64,000 nucleotides of DNA from Pseudomonadota bacterium (GTDB taxonomy: Bacteria > Pseudomonadota > Gammaproteobacteria > Burkholderiales > Burkholderiaceae_B): assembly GCA_023425645.1 (NCBI GenBank), contig JAFACG010000025.1:1-64000 (forward strand), read 5' to 3'. The position numbers and the translations under genes were made by a program. Below the pieces are notes generated by a model. It searched no databases and was not told the origin of the DNA. It saw only the letters and a program-made list of their open reading frames with translations. Below, piece after piece: positions 46,616 through 54,868 of the stretch; the stretch's first letter is position 1, and each line of letters opens with the position of its first letter.

Positions 46616-47800
46616 ATGGCCTTGAAGCCAAAAGCCCGGATGGCCTACGACGACGTCGTGCTGACCACGCCGGTGACCATTCCCTACCAGCGTCACTCCG
46701 AGCAGACGGCGCACTGGTGGCTGGGCGCGGCCCTGGGCCAGGCCATCCGCGAGGCTGGCCTGAGCAAGGCCGATGTCGACGGCGTGTGCGTGTCCAGCTT
46801 CACGCTGGGCACGGACACCGCCGTGGGCCTGATGCAGCACTTCCAGATGAGTCCGCGCTGGCTGGACCATATACCCATGGGCGGGGCCAGCGGCGTGGTG
46901 GCCCTGCGCCGCGCGGCGCGCGCCGTGCAGTGCGGCGATGCGTCCATCGTGGCCTGCATCGCGGGCGACACGAACCAGCTCGAATCCTTCAAGAACACGG
47001 TGGCCGGCTTCTCGCGTTTCTCGCAGGACGCCGTCTACCCCTACGGCGCGGGCGGCCCCAATGCCAGCTTCGCGTTGCTGACCGACTATTACATGCGCCA
47101 TTTCGGCGCCACCCGCGAAGATTTCGGCAAGCTGTGCGTGGCCCAGCGCGACAATGCGCTGCGCAATCCGCATGCCTTGATGAAAAAGCCCCTGACGCTG
47201 GAGCAGTACCTGGAGGCGCGCGTCATCGCCGACCCCATCCATCTGTTCGACTGTGTCATGCCTTGCGCGGGCGCGGAAGGCTTTCTGGTGATGCGCCGCG
47301 AGCAGGCCGAGGAACTGGGCCTGCCTTACGTGCGCATCCGTTCCACCATCGAGCGCCACAATGCATTTCCCCAGGATCCCGTGCAGTTTCGCGGCGGCTG
47401 GGCCATGGACAAGGACGCCTTTTACGAGCATGCTGGTCTGCGCCCGGCGGACGTGGACTTCCTGGAAACCTACGATGACTATCCGGTCATCAATGTATTG
47501 CAGTTCGAGGACCTGGGCTTCTGCGCCAAGGGCCAGGGCCCGGCCTTCATCCGCGAGCATACATTCACGATAGAGGGCAGCTTTCCCTTCAACACCAGCG
47601 GCGGCCAGCTGTCGGTGGGACAGGCGGGCGCGGCCGGCGGCTACCTGGGCCTGGTGCAGGCCTTGCGGCAACTGACCGGCACGGCCGGCGACACGCAAGT
47701 GCGCGATGCGCGCATCGGCCTGGTCTCCGGCTTTGGCATGATCAACTATGACCGCGGCCTCTGCACCGCCGCGGCCCTGCTCGAACGAGGCCAGCCATGA
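46616..47800 (+). CDS. Thiolase-fold protein lacking the thiolase cysteine, probable retro-aldolase
   Basis: 394 residues of the SCPx thiolase branch. The nucleophile loop reads GGASGVVAL (89-97) so the acylated cysteine is Gly90. The usual histidine motif HDCF is replaced by YDDY (286-289) after FLET. The C-terminal FNTSGGQLSVGQAGAAGG keeps the fold but has lost the GHP histidine. These changes parallel Ltp2-type steroid side-chain aldolases, which use tyrosines to split tertiary beta-hydroxyacyl-CoAs and need a DUF35 partner. That partner overlaps it here by 4 bases. It is therefore more likely a C-C lyase than a thiolase. Confidence 0.82.
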   Translation: MALKPKARMAYDDVVLTTPVTIPYQRHSEQTAHWWLGAALGQAIREAGLSKADVDGVCVSSFTLGTDTAVGLMQHFQMSPRWLDHIPMGGASGVVALRRAARAVQCGDASIVACIAGDTNQLESFKNTVAGFSRFSQDAVYPYGAGGPNASFALLTDYYMRHFGATREDFGKLCVAQRDNALRNPHALMKKPLTLEQYLEARVIADPIHLFDCVMPCAGAEGFLVMRREQAEELGLPYVRIRSTIERHNAFPQDPVQFRGGWAMDKDAFYEHAGLRPADVDFLETYDDYPVINVLQFEDLGFCAKGQGPAFIREHTFTIEGSFPFNTSGGQLSVGQAGAAGGYLGLVQALRQLTGTAGDTQVRDARIGLVSGFGMINYDRGLCTAAALLERGQP

Positions 47801-48210
47801 CGATTCCCGATGCCCTGAATGGCGTACTGCCGCCCGGCGCGCGCAGCGCCCCGGCGGCGGGCCTGACCGAGGCGGCGCAGCGCGGCGAATTCGCCCTGCA
47901 GGTCTGCCCGTCCTGCGGCACGGTGCAGTACCCCGTGCGCGACGTTTGCGACCGTTGCCTGCACACCACCCTGATCTGGAAGCAGGTGCCCGACACCGGC
48001 GTGCTGCGCGCCACCACCACGTTGCACCACAGCAACGAGGCCTACTTCCGCGCCCGCCTGCCCTGGCGCATCGGCACGGTGCAGCTGGATTGCGGCCCCT
48101 TCGCCATCGCCCATCTGCCCGAAGGCGGGCAGGCCGACCAGCCCGTGCGCCTGAGCCTGGAGCTGGACGAGGGCGGGGTGGCCGTGCTGGTGGCCCGGCC
48201 CGTCCCCTGA
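47797..48210 (+). CDS. DUF35/OB-fold zinc-ribbon partner of the aldolase-like protein
   Basis: 137 residues. Zinc ribbon CPSCGTVQYPVRDVCDRC near residues 37-54, then an OB-fold-like half (LRATTTLHHSNEAYFRARLPWRIGTVQLDCGPFAIAHL) typical of DUF35 proteins. In steroid catabolism such proteins bind and activate the thiolase-fold aldolase. It starts in ATGA overlap with that gene, so equal expression is expected. Confidence 0.88.
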   Translation: MTIPDALNGVLPPGARSAPAAGLTEAAQRGEFALQVCPSCGTVQYPVRDVCDRCLHTTLIWKQVPDTGVLRATTTLHHSNEAYFRARLPWRIGTVQLDCGPFAIAHLPEGGQADQPVRLSLELDEGGVAVLVARPVP

Positions 48211-48230
48211 ATTTGCCTGGAGAACAAGAC

Positions 48231-48962
48231 ATGACACAACCCCACTACACCGCCGTGGTCACCGGAGGCAGCACCGGCATTGGCGAAGACATCTGTCGCA
48301 AGATGCTCGATGCCGGCTATACCGTGATCTCCATGGCCCGCAATGCGCTGCCCTGGACCCACGAGCGCCTGCATTGCGTGCAGGTGGACCTGCTCGATGC
48401 CGCCGCCACGGAAAAAGCCGCGCAAGACATCGCAGAGCGCTTCGAGGTGACTCACTTCGTGCACAACGCCGGCGTGATCTGGCCCGCCCTGCTGCCCGAA
48501 GTGAAGCTGGAGGACCTGCAGGGACTGACCCAGATCCACCTGGGCTCGGCCATACAGATCACCCAGGCCGTGTTGCCGGCCATGCGCAAACGCCAGTTCG
48601 GCCGTATCATCCTGATGTCCTCGCGCGGCGTGCTGGGCCTGCAGACGCGCACCGCCTATTCGGCGACCAAGGCCGGCATGCTGGGCATGGCCCGCACCTG
48701 GGCGCTGGAGCTGGCCGACCAGGGCATCACGGTCAATGTGCTGGCTCCCGGCCCCATCCAGACCAATATGTTCTACGACGTGGTGGACGCCGGCAGCGAG
48801 CGCGAGGCCCAGCTGGCCGCCTCCATTCCCGTCAAGCGTCTGGGCCGCGTGGACGACATCAGCCGCGCCACCATGTTCTTCGCCGATCCGGAGAACGGTT
48901 TTGTCACCGGGCAGACCCTGTACGTCTGCGGCGGCGCCAGCGTGGGGACCTTAACGATCTGA
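48231..48962 (+). CDS. Short-chain dehydrogenase/reductase
   Basis: 243 residues. Cofactor motif TGGSTGIGE, structural HNAGVIW in place of NNAG, Ser in LMSSRG and the catalytic YSATK (Tyr and Lys). The start at 48231 has GGAG before it; an in-frame extension upstream overlaps the DUF35 gene and was not used. In a Rieske operon it may oxidise a dihydrodiol or a hydroxy-oxindole, but its step is not determined. It is the last gene before a terminator. Confidence 0.9.
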   Translation: MTQPHYTAVVTGGSTGIGEDICRKMLDAGYTVISMARNALPWTHERLHCVQVDLLDAAATEKAAQDIAERFEVTHFVHNAGVIWPALLPEVKLEDLQGLTQIHLGSAIQITQAVLPAMRKRQFGRIILMSSRGVLGLQTRTAYSATKAGMLGMARTWALELADQGITVNVLAPGPIQTNMFYDVVDAGSEREAQLAASIPVKRLGRVDDISRATMFFADPENGFVTGQTLYVCGGASVGTLTI

Positions 48963-48995
48963 TCGCGCAGGTCCTTCACATCCTGCTGCGGCGAT

Positions 48996-49024
48996 AGCCT
49001 CCTGGTTTTCCAGGGGGCTTTTTT
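48996..49024 (+). terminator. Rho-independent terminator of the Rieske operon
   Basis: AGCCTCCTGG (48996-49005) pairs with CCAGGGGGCT (49010-49019) including one G-T pair, loop TTTT, followed by T through 49024. It ends the transcript that begins upstream of 42139. Confidence 0.9.
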
Positions 49025-49135
49025 ACTCACTGAAGATTTGCCAGGGCTTGCCGGGTATGCAGTCGAACCGGCAAGGTGTTCCTGGAATTCATGATTCTGG
49101 ATGGATTTAAGGGTTTTTTTCTATTTACGTGGATT

Positions 49136-49161
49136 TGTTCATCTATAAACTATTTAGAACA
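49136..49161. promoter_or_regulatory. Candidate operator before the TRAP transporter
   Basis: TGTTC (49136-49140) and GAACA (49157-49161) enclose 16 bases that contain ATAAACTATT (49145-49154), identical to a decamer before the Rieske operon. It lies about 85 bp upstream of the TRAP small-subunit gene in an otherwise AT-rich spacer. Confidence 0.5.
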
Positions 49162-49247
49162 GAAATATAAGAGGTGCGTCCGCGACCGCGCGCCGCATGC
49201 TCGCCGAGGAAACTGGCCCCGACCGGGCCGAGACAAGTGGAGCTGTA

Positions 49248-49751
49248 ATGAACGACGATCTGCCAGGGATGGAGCTGGTACGGTCACGTGGAGTGGTAAG
49301 AGTTGTAGAAGCAATTCTGGATACCGTCTGTGTGGTCATCCTGATCCTCATGACCGGCATCACCACCGTGGACGTGGTGGGCCGGTATCTGTTTCATTCC
49401 CCCCTTCTGGGCGCCTATGAGGCCAGCGAACTGTTGCTGGGCGTGCTGATCTTTGCCGCCCTGCCGCGCGTGACCTGGCATCGACAGCACCTGACGGTCA
49501 GCCTGATCGACGCCTGGCTGGGACCGCTGGCGCGCCGCGTGCAGCAGTTCCTGATCAACGTCGCCTCCACGGTGATGCTGGCGGTGCTGACGGTCTACTT
49601 GTGGGAGCACGCCGACCAGCTGGCCGAATACGGCGACATGAGCAACGCCTTGCAGGTGCCCATTGCGCCCTTCGCCTACGCCATCTCCATCATGACCGGG
49701 ATCGCCACCTTGGCCTCGCTGATCCAGGTCTTCTGCTCCCCCCGCCGATAA
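49248..49751 (+). CDS. TRAP transporter small permease (DctQ type)
   Basis: 167 residues with four hydrophobic helices, the DctQ size. Typical segments are TVDVVGRYLFHSPLLGAYEASELLLGVLIFAALPRVTWHRQHLTV. It pairs with the DctM-type protein encoded 15 bases downstream. AAGTGGAG at 49235-49242 sets the ATG at 49248. The transporter follows the catabolic operons and shares a motif with them, so it probably imports the aromatic acid. Confidence 0.9.
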   Translation: MNDDLPGMELVRSRGVVRVVEAILDTVCVVILILMTGITTVDVVGRYLFHSPLLGAYEASELLLGVLIFAALPRVTWHRQHLTVSLIDAWLGPLARRVQQFLINVASTVMLAVLTVYLWEHADQLAEYGDMSNALQVPIAPFAYAISIMTGIATLASLIQVFCSPRR

Positions 49752-49766
49752 AGACGGAGTGTTTCC

Positions 49767-51056
49767 ATGTTGATTTCCATTATCGGACTGGTCGTCCTGC
49801 TGGCCAGCCTTTTCCTGGGCCTGCCCATCGCCTGGGGCATGCTGCTGGTGGGCACGCTGGGCTTTGCCTATTTCACCGGCCTGGAGGCCGCCCTGACCAT
49901 GGCGGCCCAGACCAGCTTCGACACCGCCATGAGCTACAGCTTCACGGTGCTGCCGCTGTTCATCCTGATGGGCAATCTGGTCAACGCCTCGGGCCTGTCC
50001 AAGGACCTGTACAAGGCCGCCAACGCCTTCATCGGCCACCTGCGCGGCGGCCTGGCCATGGCCACCATCGTGGCCTGCGGCGCCTTCAGCGCCCTGTGCG
50101 GCTCCAGCATGGCGACCACGGCCGCCATGGGCCGCGTGGCCATGCCCAATATGCGCAAGTACAACTACGATGACCGCCTGGCCACCGGCAGCATCGCCGC
50201 CGGCGGCACGCTGGGCATCCTGATTCCGCCCAGCGTGATGATGGTGGTCTACGGCATCCTGACGGAAACCGACATCGGCAAGCTGTTCGCCGCGGGATTC
50301 CTGCCCGGCATGGTCGCCATGCTGATGTACCTGGTCACCGTCATGATCATCACGGCCATCAACCCCAACCTGGGCCGCCCCGGCGAGAAGGCCGGCTGGC
50401 GCGAGCGCCTGCAGGCCACCAAGGGCGTGCTGGCCATCACTGTGCTGTTCGTGGTCATCATGGGCGGCATCTACGGCGGCGTGTTCACCCCCACGGAAGC
50501 GGCCGGCATCGGCGCGGCGGCCACCTTCCTGATGACCTTCAAGCGCCGCGGCTGGCAGCCGCGCCTGTACCTGACCGTGCTGATCGAGGCGGCCCAGACC
50601 ACCGCCATCATGTTCGCCCTGGTGATCGGCGCGCTGGTGTTCACCAACTTCCTGACGGTGGCCGGCCTGCCCAACCAGCTGCTGGGCTTCATCGACGGCA
50701 TCGACGTCTCGCCCATCGTGGTGATCCTGATCATCTGCGCCATCTACCTGGTGCTGGGGTGCTTTCTGGAAACCATGTCCATGGTCATGCTGACCGTGCC
50801 CATCTTCTACCCCATCGTGGCCTCGCTGGGCTTCGATCTGGTGTGGTTCGGCATCATCGTGGTGGTGGCCGCCGAGATCAGCCTGATCACCCCGCCGCTG
50901 GGCCTGAACATCTTCATGATCAAGAACGTGATGCCGGACGTGTCGCTGGGCACCATCATCCGCGGGGTGACGCCTTTCGTGATCACCGACATCGTGCGCC
51001 TGCTGCTGCTGATCTTCGTGCCCTGGATCATCCTGGTCATACCCAACAGCATGTGA
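49767..51056 (+). CDS. TRAP transporter large permease (DctM type)
   Basis: 429 residues with about 12 membrane segments. DctM landmarks are VLPLFILMGNLVNASGLSKDLYKAANAFIGHLRGGLAMATI, FSALCGSSMATTAAMGRVAMP and GTLGILIPPSVMMVVYGILTE. It forms the sodium-driven membrane unit with DctQ. The gene carries GACGGAG before its start. Confidence 0.95.
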   Translation: MLISIIGLVVLLASLFLGLPIAWGMLLVGTLGFAYFTGLEAALTMAAQTSFDTAMSYSFTVLPLFILMGNLVNASGLSKDLYKAANAFIGHLRGGLAMATIVACGAFSALCGSSMATTAAMGRVAMPNMRKYNYDDRLATGSIAAGGTLGILIPPSVMMVVYGILTETDIGKLFAAGFLPGMVAMLMYLVTVMIITAINPNLGRPGEKAGWRERLQATKGVLAITVLFVVIMGGIYGGVFTPTEAAGIGAAATFLMTFKRRGWQPRLYLTVLIEAAQTTAIMFALVIGALVFTNFLTVAGLPNQLLGFIDGIDVSPIVVILIICAIYLVLGCFLETMSMVMLTVPIFYPIVASLGFDLVWFGIIVVVAAEISLITPPLGLNIFMIKNVMPDVSLGTIIRGVTPFVITDIVRLLLLIFVPWIILVIPNSM

Positions 51057-51131
51057 GTAAAGCCCCCACGCTGCACAGGCTGTCGCCTGCTTGCTGCCCT
51101 GAACGGCAGCCCTAATCAACGAGGAGTCATT

Positions 51132-52175
51132 ATGCGTATTTTCAAGAAACTGGGTCTGAGCCTGGGTCTGGCCGGCGCCGCGCTGGCCCCGACGCTGCCG
51201 TCCGCGGCTGCCGAAGTCACCACCCTGCGTTTTTCCCAGTGGATGCCGCCGGGCCACTACATCGTCACCGAGATGTTCGAGCCCTGGGCCAAGGAAGTGG
51301 AGAAGGTCACCGAAGGCCGCGTGAAGGTGGAGTTCATCAATGCGCTGGGCAAGCCGCAGGCCCACCTGGACCTGGTGCGCAACGGCGTGGCGGACCTGGG
51401 CATGTCGGTGCACAGCTACACCGCCAACCGTTTCCCGCTGATCGAATTCGCCGAGCTGCCGTTCACCACCGATGACGGCGGCGTGAACTCGGTGGCCTAC
51501 TGGCGCACCTATGAAAAGTTCATGATGGACGCCGGCGAGCACAAGGGCGTCAAGCTGATGGGCGTGTGGACCAGCCCGGCCACGGTGATCTTCACCAGCC
51601 GCGAGGACGTGAAGTCCATTGACGATCTGAAGGGCATGAAGCTGCGTTCGCCCAGTCCGCTGTTCGATGCCATCGGCAAGGCCCTGGGCATCGTCACGGT
51701 CAATGCGCCGGCCTCCGACAGCTATGAAATGCTCTCGCGCGGGGTGATCGACGGCATGTACTTCCAGTACGACCAGATCGAGAACTGGAAGCTGGACAAG
51801 CTGATCAAGACCGCCGTGTCCGTGCCGGGCGGCTTTGGCAAGTCCAGCCAGTACCTGTTCATGAACGAGCGCAAGTGGAAGAGCCTGTCCGAGCAGGACC
51901 GCGCCGCCATCGAGAAGATCACCGGCGAATGGATGGCCAACGATTTCGGCTCCAAGTGGCAGGCCGCCGAGCAGAAGGCCATCGAGAAGCTGACCGCGGA
52001 GGGCCTGAAGACGGTGCGCATCGAGGGCGAGGCCCTGGAACAACTGAAGCAGCGCCTGGCCTTTGTCGAAGCGGACTGGCTGAAGGCCGCCGAGAAGAAG
52101 AAGGTGGACGGCCCCGCCGCCCTGGCCTACTTCCGCGAGCAGATCAAGGAACTGAGCGCCGCCAAGCAGCAGTAA
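51132..52175 (+). CDS. TRAP transporter periplasmic receptor (DctP family)
   Basis: 347 residues. Signal peptide ending near PSAAAEVTT. Mature landmarks: TTLRFSQWMPPGHYIVTEMFEPWAKEVEK, GVADLGMSVHSYTANRFPLIEFAELPF, and SIDDLKGMKLRSP with the conserved Arg that binds carboxylates. The order is Q-M-P; a 75-base gap precedes it, which may allow higher receptor expression. AACGAGGAG upstream sets the start. Confidence 0.94.
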   Translation: MRIFKKLGLSLGLAGAALAPTLPSAAAEVTTLRFSQWMPPGHYIVTEMFEPWAKEVEKVTEGRVKVEFINALGKPQAHLDLVRNGVADLGMSVHSYTANRFPLIEFAELPFTTDDGGVNSVAYWRTYEKFMMDAGEHKGVKLMGVWTSPATVIFTSREDVKSIDDLKGMKLRSPSPLFDAIGKALGIVTVNAPASDSYEMLSRGVIDGMYFQYDQIENWKLDKLIKTAVSVPGGFGKSSQYLFMNERKWKSLSEQDRAAIEKITGEWMANDFGSKWQAAEQKAIEKLTAEGLKTVRIEGEALEQLKQRLAFVEADWLKAAEKKKVDGPAALAYFREQIKELSAAKQQ

Positions 52176-52196
52176 GCGGCTTCGCATGGCTGGATG

Positions 52197-52229
52197 AACC
52201 CCGCGCCCTTCGGGTCGCGGGGTTTTTTT
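52197..52229 (+). terminator. Rho-independent terminator of the TRAP operon
   Basis: AACCCCGCG (52197-52205) pairs with CGCGGGGTT (52216-52224), with an inner CCC/GGG extension and a one-base bulge, followed by T to 52229. It abuts the stop of the convergent membrane-protein gene. Confidence 0.9.
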
Positions 52230-53599
52230 CATTCCAGGCGTTGCGGCGGCTTGTGCAGGTCGTAGTGTTCCTTGACGGGGTATTCGACAATCGTGGCCGT
52301 GCTGTCGTAGTAGCTTGCCAGGGCGCTGCCGTCGAAGAAGGTGTCGAACCGGTCCCGGGAGCGCAGCGTGCGCCGGAAGTGGTACTGGGGAATTTCGATG
52401 CGGGCCAGCTTGCGCTCCAGCCCGTCGGCGATGATGGCCCTGCGGACCTGGTCCTGCTGCCAGGCGCCGTGATAGGCGCGCAGCATGAGCCCGCTGGACA
52501 GCAGCCATGCAAGGGTGCAGGCCGCGAGCGTGACGGACAGGCTGCGCCGCCAGAGCGCCGCCTTGTCCTGCAGGTCGTGCCCATACAGGGACAGGGCGAC
52601 CAGCAGGTACATGAATCCGCCATTCAGGGCCCGTTTCGGAATATTGGGCGCCAGGACCAGAATGGCGTTGGCCAGGCAGGAGGCGCCGACCAGCAGAACC
52701 ATTGCGCGCCGGGTTTTGGGGGACGGCGGGCCGGCATGCAGGCGCCATGCTCCCAGGATGAAGAAGACGCCGGCGTAGCGCAGCATGGCGTCGGGAAAGC
52801 GGCGGCTGAAATGGTCCCAGGCGCGCCCGAGCGCGGGCTGGCTGTACCAGTGGTCGAAGGCTTCGGCGCGGATCTGATTGCCCGGCGCCAGCAGCAGTAT
52901 GGCAATGCCGGCCGCCATGCACAGCAGCCAGACAAGGGGCCATGCGCCCAGGGGGCGTTGGCGGGCATGGCGGTAGGTCAGCCAGGCCAGCAGGCACCAG
53001 GTGACGATGCCGGTGTTTTCGTTGGAACAGCCGGCCGGCAAGGCCAGCAGGGCCAGGGCCGCGGCCAGCCAGAGCGGCGTGGAGCCTTGCCGCAGACGCC
53101 ACAGATAGGCGAGCGCAAAGCCGAAGTTGAAGACATTGGGCCACAGGTAATTGGCGGCGCCCACGACCCAGAAGGTGGTCTGCCCCAGGTCGGGGTTGGC
53201 GAGCCAGTAAAGAAAGAAGACCAGCAATACGAGCTGCGGCCGCAGCGTCCGGCCGGCCAGGCGGGCCCCCAGCGCGGCCAGGATGAGGGACAGGCCGGCC
53301 ACGGCCATGGTGTTGAGCATGGCGACCACCCAGGTCTGCTCCAGGTTGAGCATCCAGCTGGACAGCGTATCCGCGACCAGGCGCCCGCTCCAGCCCGTGT
53401 AGTGGCGCCAGATCCCATCCCATGACACGCCTTTATTGGCGTAGCTGAAGTCGTCGGAGCTCATGGGCGTGAGCCAGTTCAGCGCCCAGGTCGCCGCCAG
53501 GGCCAACACCGCCAGGCAGACCGCGATGCGGTTTGAAAGCCGCGCGCGCAGGCGGGGCGTGCCGATGCTGGGAGAGGTGGCGGCGAGGGAATGACTCAT
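52229..53599 (-). CDS. Multi-pass membrane protein (DUF6056/Gtr-like), function unknown
   Basis: 456 residues, strongly hydrophobic, about ten to twelve helices. After the first helix comes PMSSDDFSYANKGVSW, an acidic periplasmic loop motif like the one in polyprenyl-phosphate-dependent glycosyltransferases, then WSGRLVADTL and PAGCSNENTG. The architecture suggests a GT-C-type or Gtr-like sugar transferase acting on surface polysaccharide. No sugar genes adjoin it, and no strong ribosome site marks the start, so both the function and the exact start are uncertain. Confidence 0.7.
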   Translation of the reverse strand: MSHSLAATSPSIGTPRLRARLSNRIAVCLAVLALAATWALNWLTPMSSDDFSYANKGVSWDGIWRHYTGWSGRLVADTLSSWMLNLEQTWVVAMLNTMAVAGLSLILAALGARLAGRTLRPQLVLLVFFLYWLANPDLGQTTFWVVGAANYLWPNVFNFGFALAYLWRLRQGSTPLWLAAALALLALPAGCSNENTGIVTWCLLAWLTYRHARQRPLGAWPLVWLLCMAAGIAILLLAPGNQIRAEAFDHWYSQPALGRAWDHFSRRFPDAMLRYAGVFFILGAWRLHAGPPSPKTRRAMVLLVGASCLANAILVLAPNIPKRALNGGFMYLLVALSLYGHDLQDKAALWRRSLSVTLAACTLAWLLSSGLMLRAYHGAWQQDQVRRAIIADGLERKLARIEIPQYHFRRTLRSRDRFDTFFDGSALASYYDSTATIVEYPVKEHYDLHKPPQRLE

Positions 53600-53949
53600 G
53601 GTGATTCGCTGGAAAATGGCCCAAGGGCGCAGACGACTGTATTGGATTTCATTTAACCGTTCATTCGTGAAATCGCCGGTGATATTCCTTATTACGTAAC
53701 TGCCTTGGCGAGTGAGTTTCGCTGACAGCCGTTTAAAGGCCGGGACGGGCGGTTCTGGACGCGTGCCGGCGCGCGCCATTGCCCGGCGCGGCGCCTGCTC
53801 CTTTAAGCCTAAACAAGATTGGGGTTTTCCCTGCTTTTGCGTGTTGCTGCGTTTATCGGCCAGGCGCTGCGCAAAGTGGATATACCGGCTTTGGATGCGC
53901 TTCTACCATGGGCCTCACTGTCAAACTCAAAAAGAAAAGGAGTGGAGAC
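53600..53949. other. 350-base divergent spacer
   Basis: No gene was recognised. It separates the minus-strand membrane protein from the indole-type cluster. Bases 53640-53700 are AT-richer and may hold the promoter of the membrane-protein gene. AAGGAG at 53937-53942 is the ribosome site of the following gene. No convincing operator was seen. Confidence 0.5.
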
Positions 53950-54846
53950 ATGGGGGGCATGAAAAAGAACGCAATGGCGGCCCTGCTGGCGGCCGGTTCG
54001 CTGGGCGCGGGCTCGGCCTGGGCCATCGAAGGCAACGGCCTGCCCGTCTATCCGGACGGCCTGGAGAACTACATGAGCGGCGCCTTGCCGCCGCCCGGCG
54101 TGCACGCGCTGATCTATGGCGGGGCCATGCGCTACGACTCGGTGCGCGATCGCCATGGCGACAAGCTGCCGATTCCGGACTTCCGCGTGGACGTGGGCGT
54201 GATCGCGCCGCGCCTGGTGTGGGTGACGGAGCAGCAGGTGCTGGGCGGCCAACTGGCCTTTCACGCGCTGGCGCCGCTCTTGACCGTCAAGGCGCAGGCC
54301 GCGGGCCAGTCGCAGCGCCGCAGCGGCCTGGGCGACGTGGTGTTCGGCCCGGCCCTGGGCTTTCATCCCAGCGAGAAGCTGCACTACATCCTGGGCGTGG
54401 ACTTCGTGGCGCCCACGGGCCGCTACGACGTCAATGACAGCGCCAACCTGGGCCGCAACTACTGGGCCATCCAGCCCGCCGCCGCCCTGAGCTACATCCA
54501 GCCCAGCGGCCTGAACGCGGACCTGAAGGTGATGTTCGACTTCAACATGCGCAATCGCGACACCGACACCCGCACGGGCAAGGCCATCCATGCCGACTAC
54601 GCCCTGGGCTGGGGGCTGGGCAACGGCCTGGTGGTGGGCGTGGGCGGCTACGCCTACCAGCAGATCGAGCGCGACCGCGGCCCCCTGGCCGGGGACGGCC
54701 GCGCCCGGGCCTTCGCCATCGGCCCCAGCATCCGCTACGCCAACGACAAGGGCCTGCTGATTACCGCCAAGTACCAGCAGGACCTGGGCGTGCGCGGCCG
54801 CCCCGAAGGCAAGCAGTTTTTTGTGAAAGTGGCGGTGCCGTTCTGA
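53950..54846 (+). CDS. Outer-membrane channel of the phenol meta-pathway family (PF13557-like)
   Basis: 298 residues. A signal peptide ending at SAWAIEGNG is followed by a beta-rich protein with the family features: an early PVYPDGLENYMSGALPPPGVHALIYGGAMRYDS, GLGDVVFGPALGFHPSEKLHYILGVDFVAPTGRYD, and a terminal aromatic strand ending VKVAVPF. Such proteins form channels for hydrophobic aromatics. It is first in the run that includes the StyA-type monooxygenase, so entry of indole or a related compound is likely. Confidence 0.85.
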   Translation: MGGMKKNAMAALLAAGSLGAGSAWAIEGNGLPVYPDGLENYMSGALPPPGVHALIYGGAMRYDSVRDRHGDKLPIPDFRVDVGVIAPRLVWVTEQQVLGGQLAFHALAPLLTVKAQAAGQSQRRSGLGDVVFGPALGFHPSEKLHYILGVDFVAPTGRYDVNDSANLGRNYWAIQPAAALSYIQPSGLNADLKVMFDFNMRNRDTDTRTGKAIHADYALGWGLGNGLVVGVGGYAYQQIERDRGPLAGDGRARAFAIGPSIRYANDKGLLITAKYQQDLGVRGRPEGKQFFVKVAVPF

Positions 54847-54868
54847 CGGCCCGAAGCAGGAGAATGAC

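Noticed and set aside
46616..47800. Annotation as acetyl-CoA acetyltransferase
   Set aside because: The catalytic cysteine and both active-site histidine motifs are missing.
42139..48962. Ibuprofen-type (ipf) degradation as the main function
   Set aside because: Gene content is very similar to ipf, but the MarR pair, isatin-hydrolase-like, IorAB-like and C-N hydrolase genes fit indoleacetate better. It remains the main alternative.
41944..52200. Very long open frames on the minus strand opposite the Rieske, ligase and TRAP genes
   Set aside because: They mirror the codon bias of the real genes, show no family motifs and would require overlapping several well-identified proteins.
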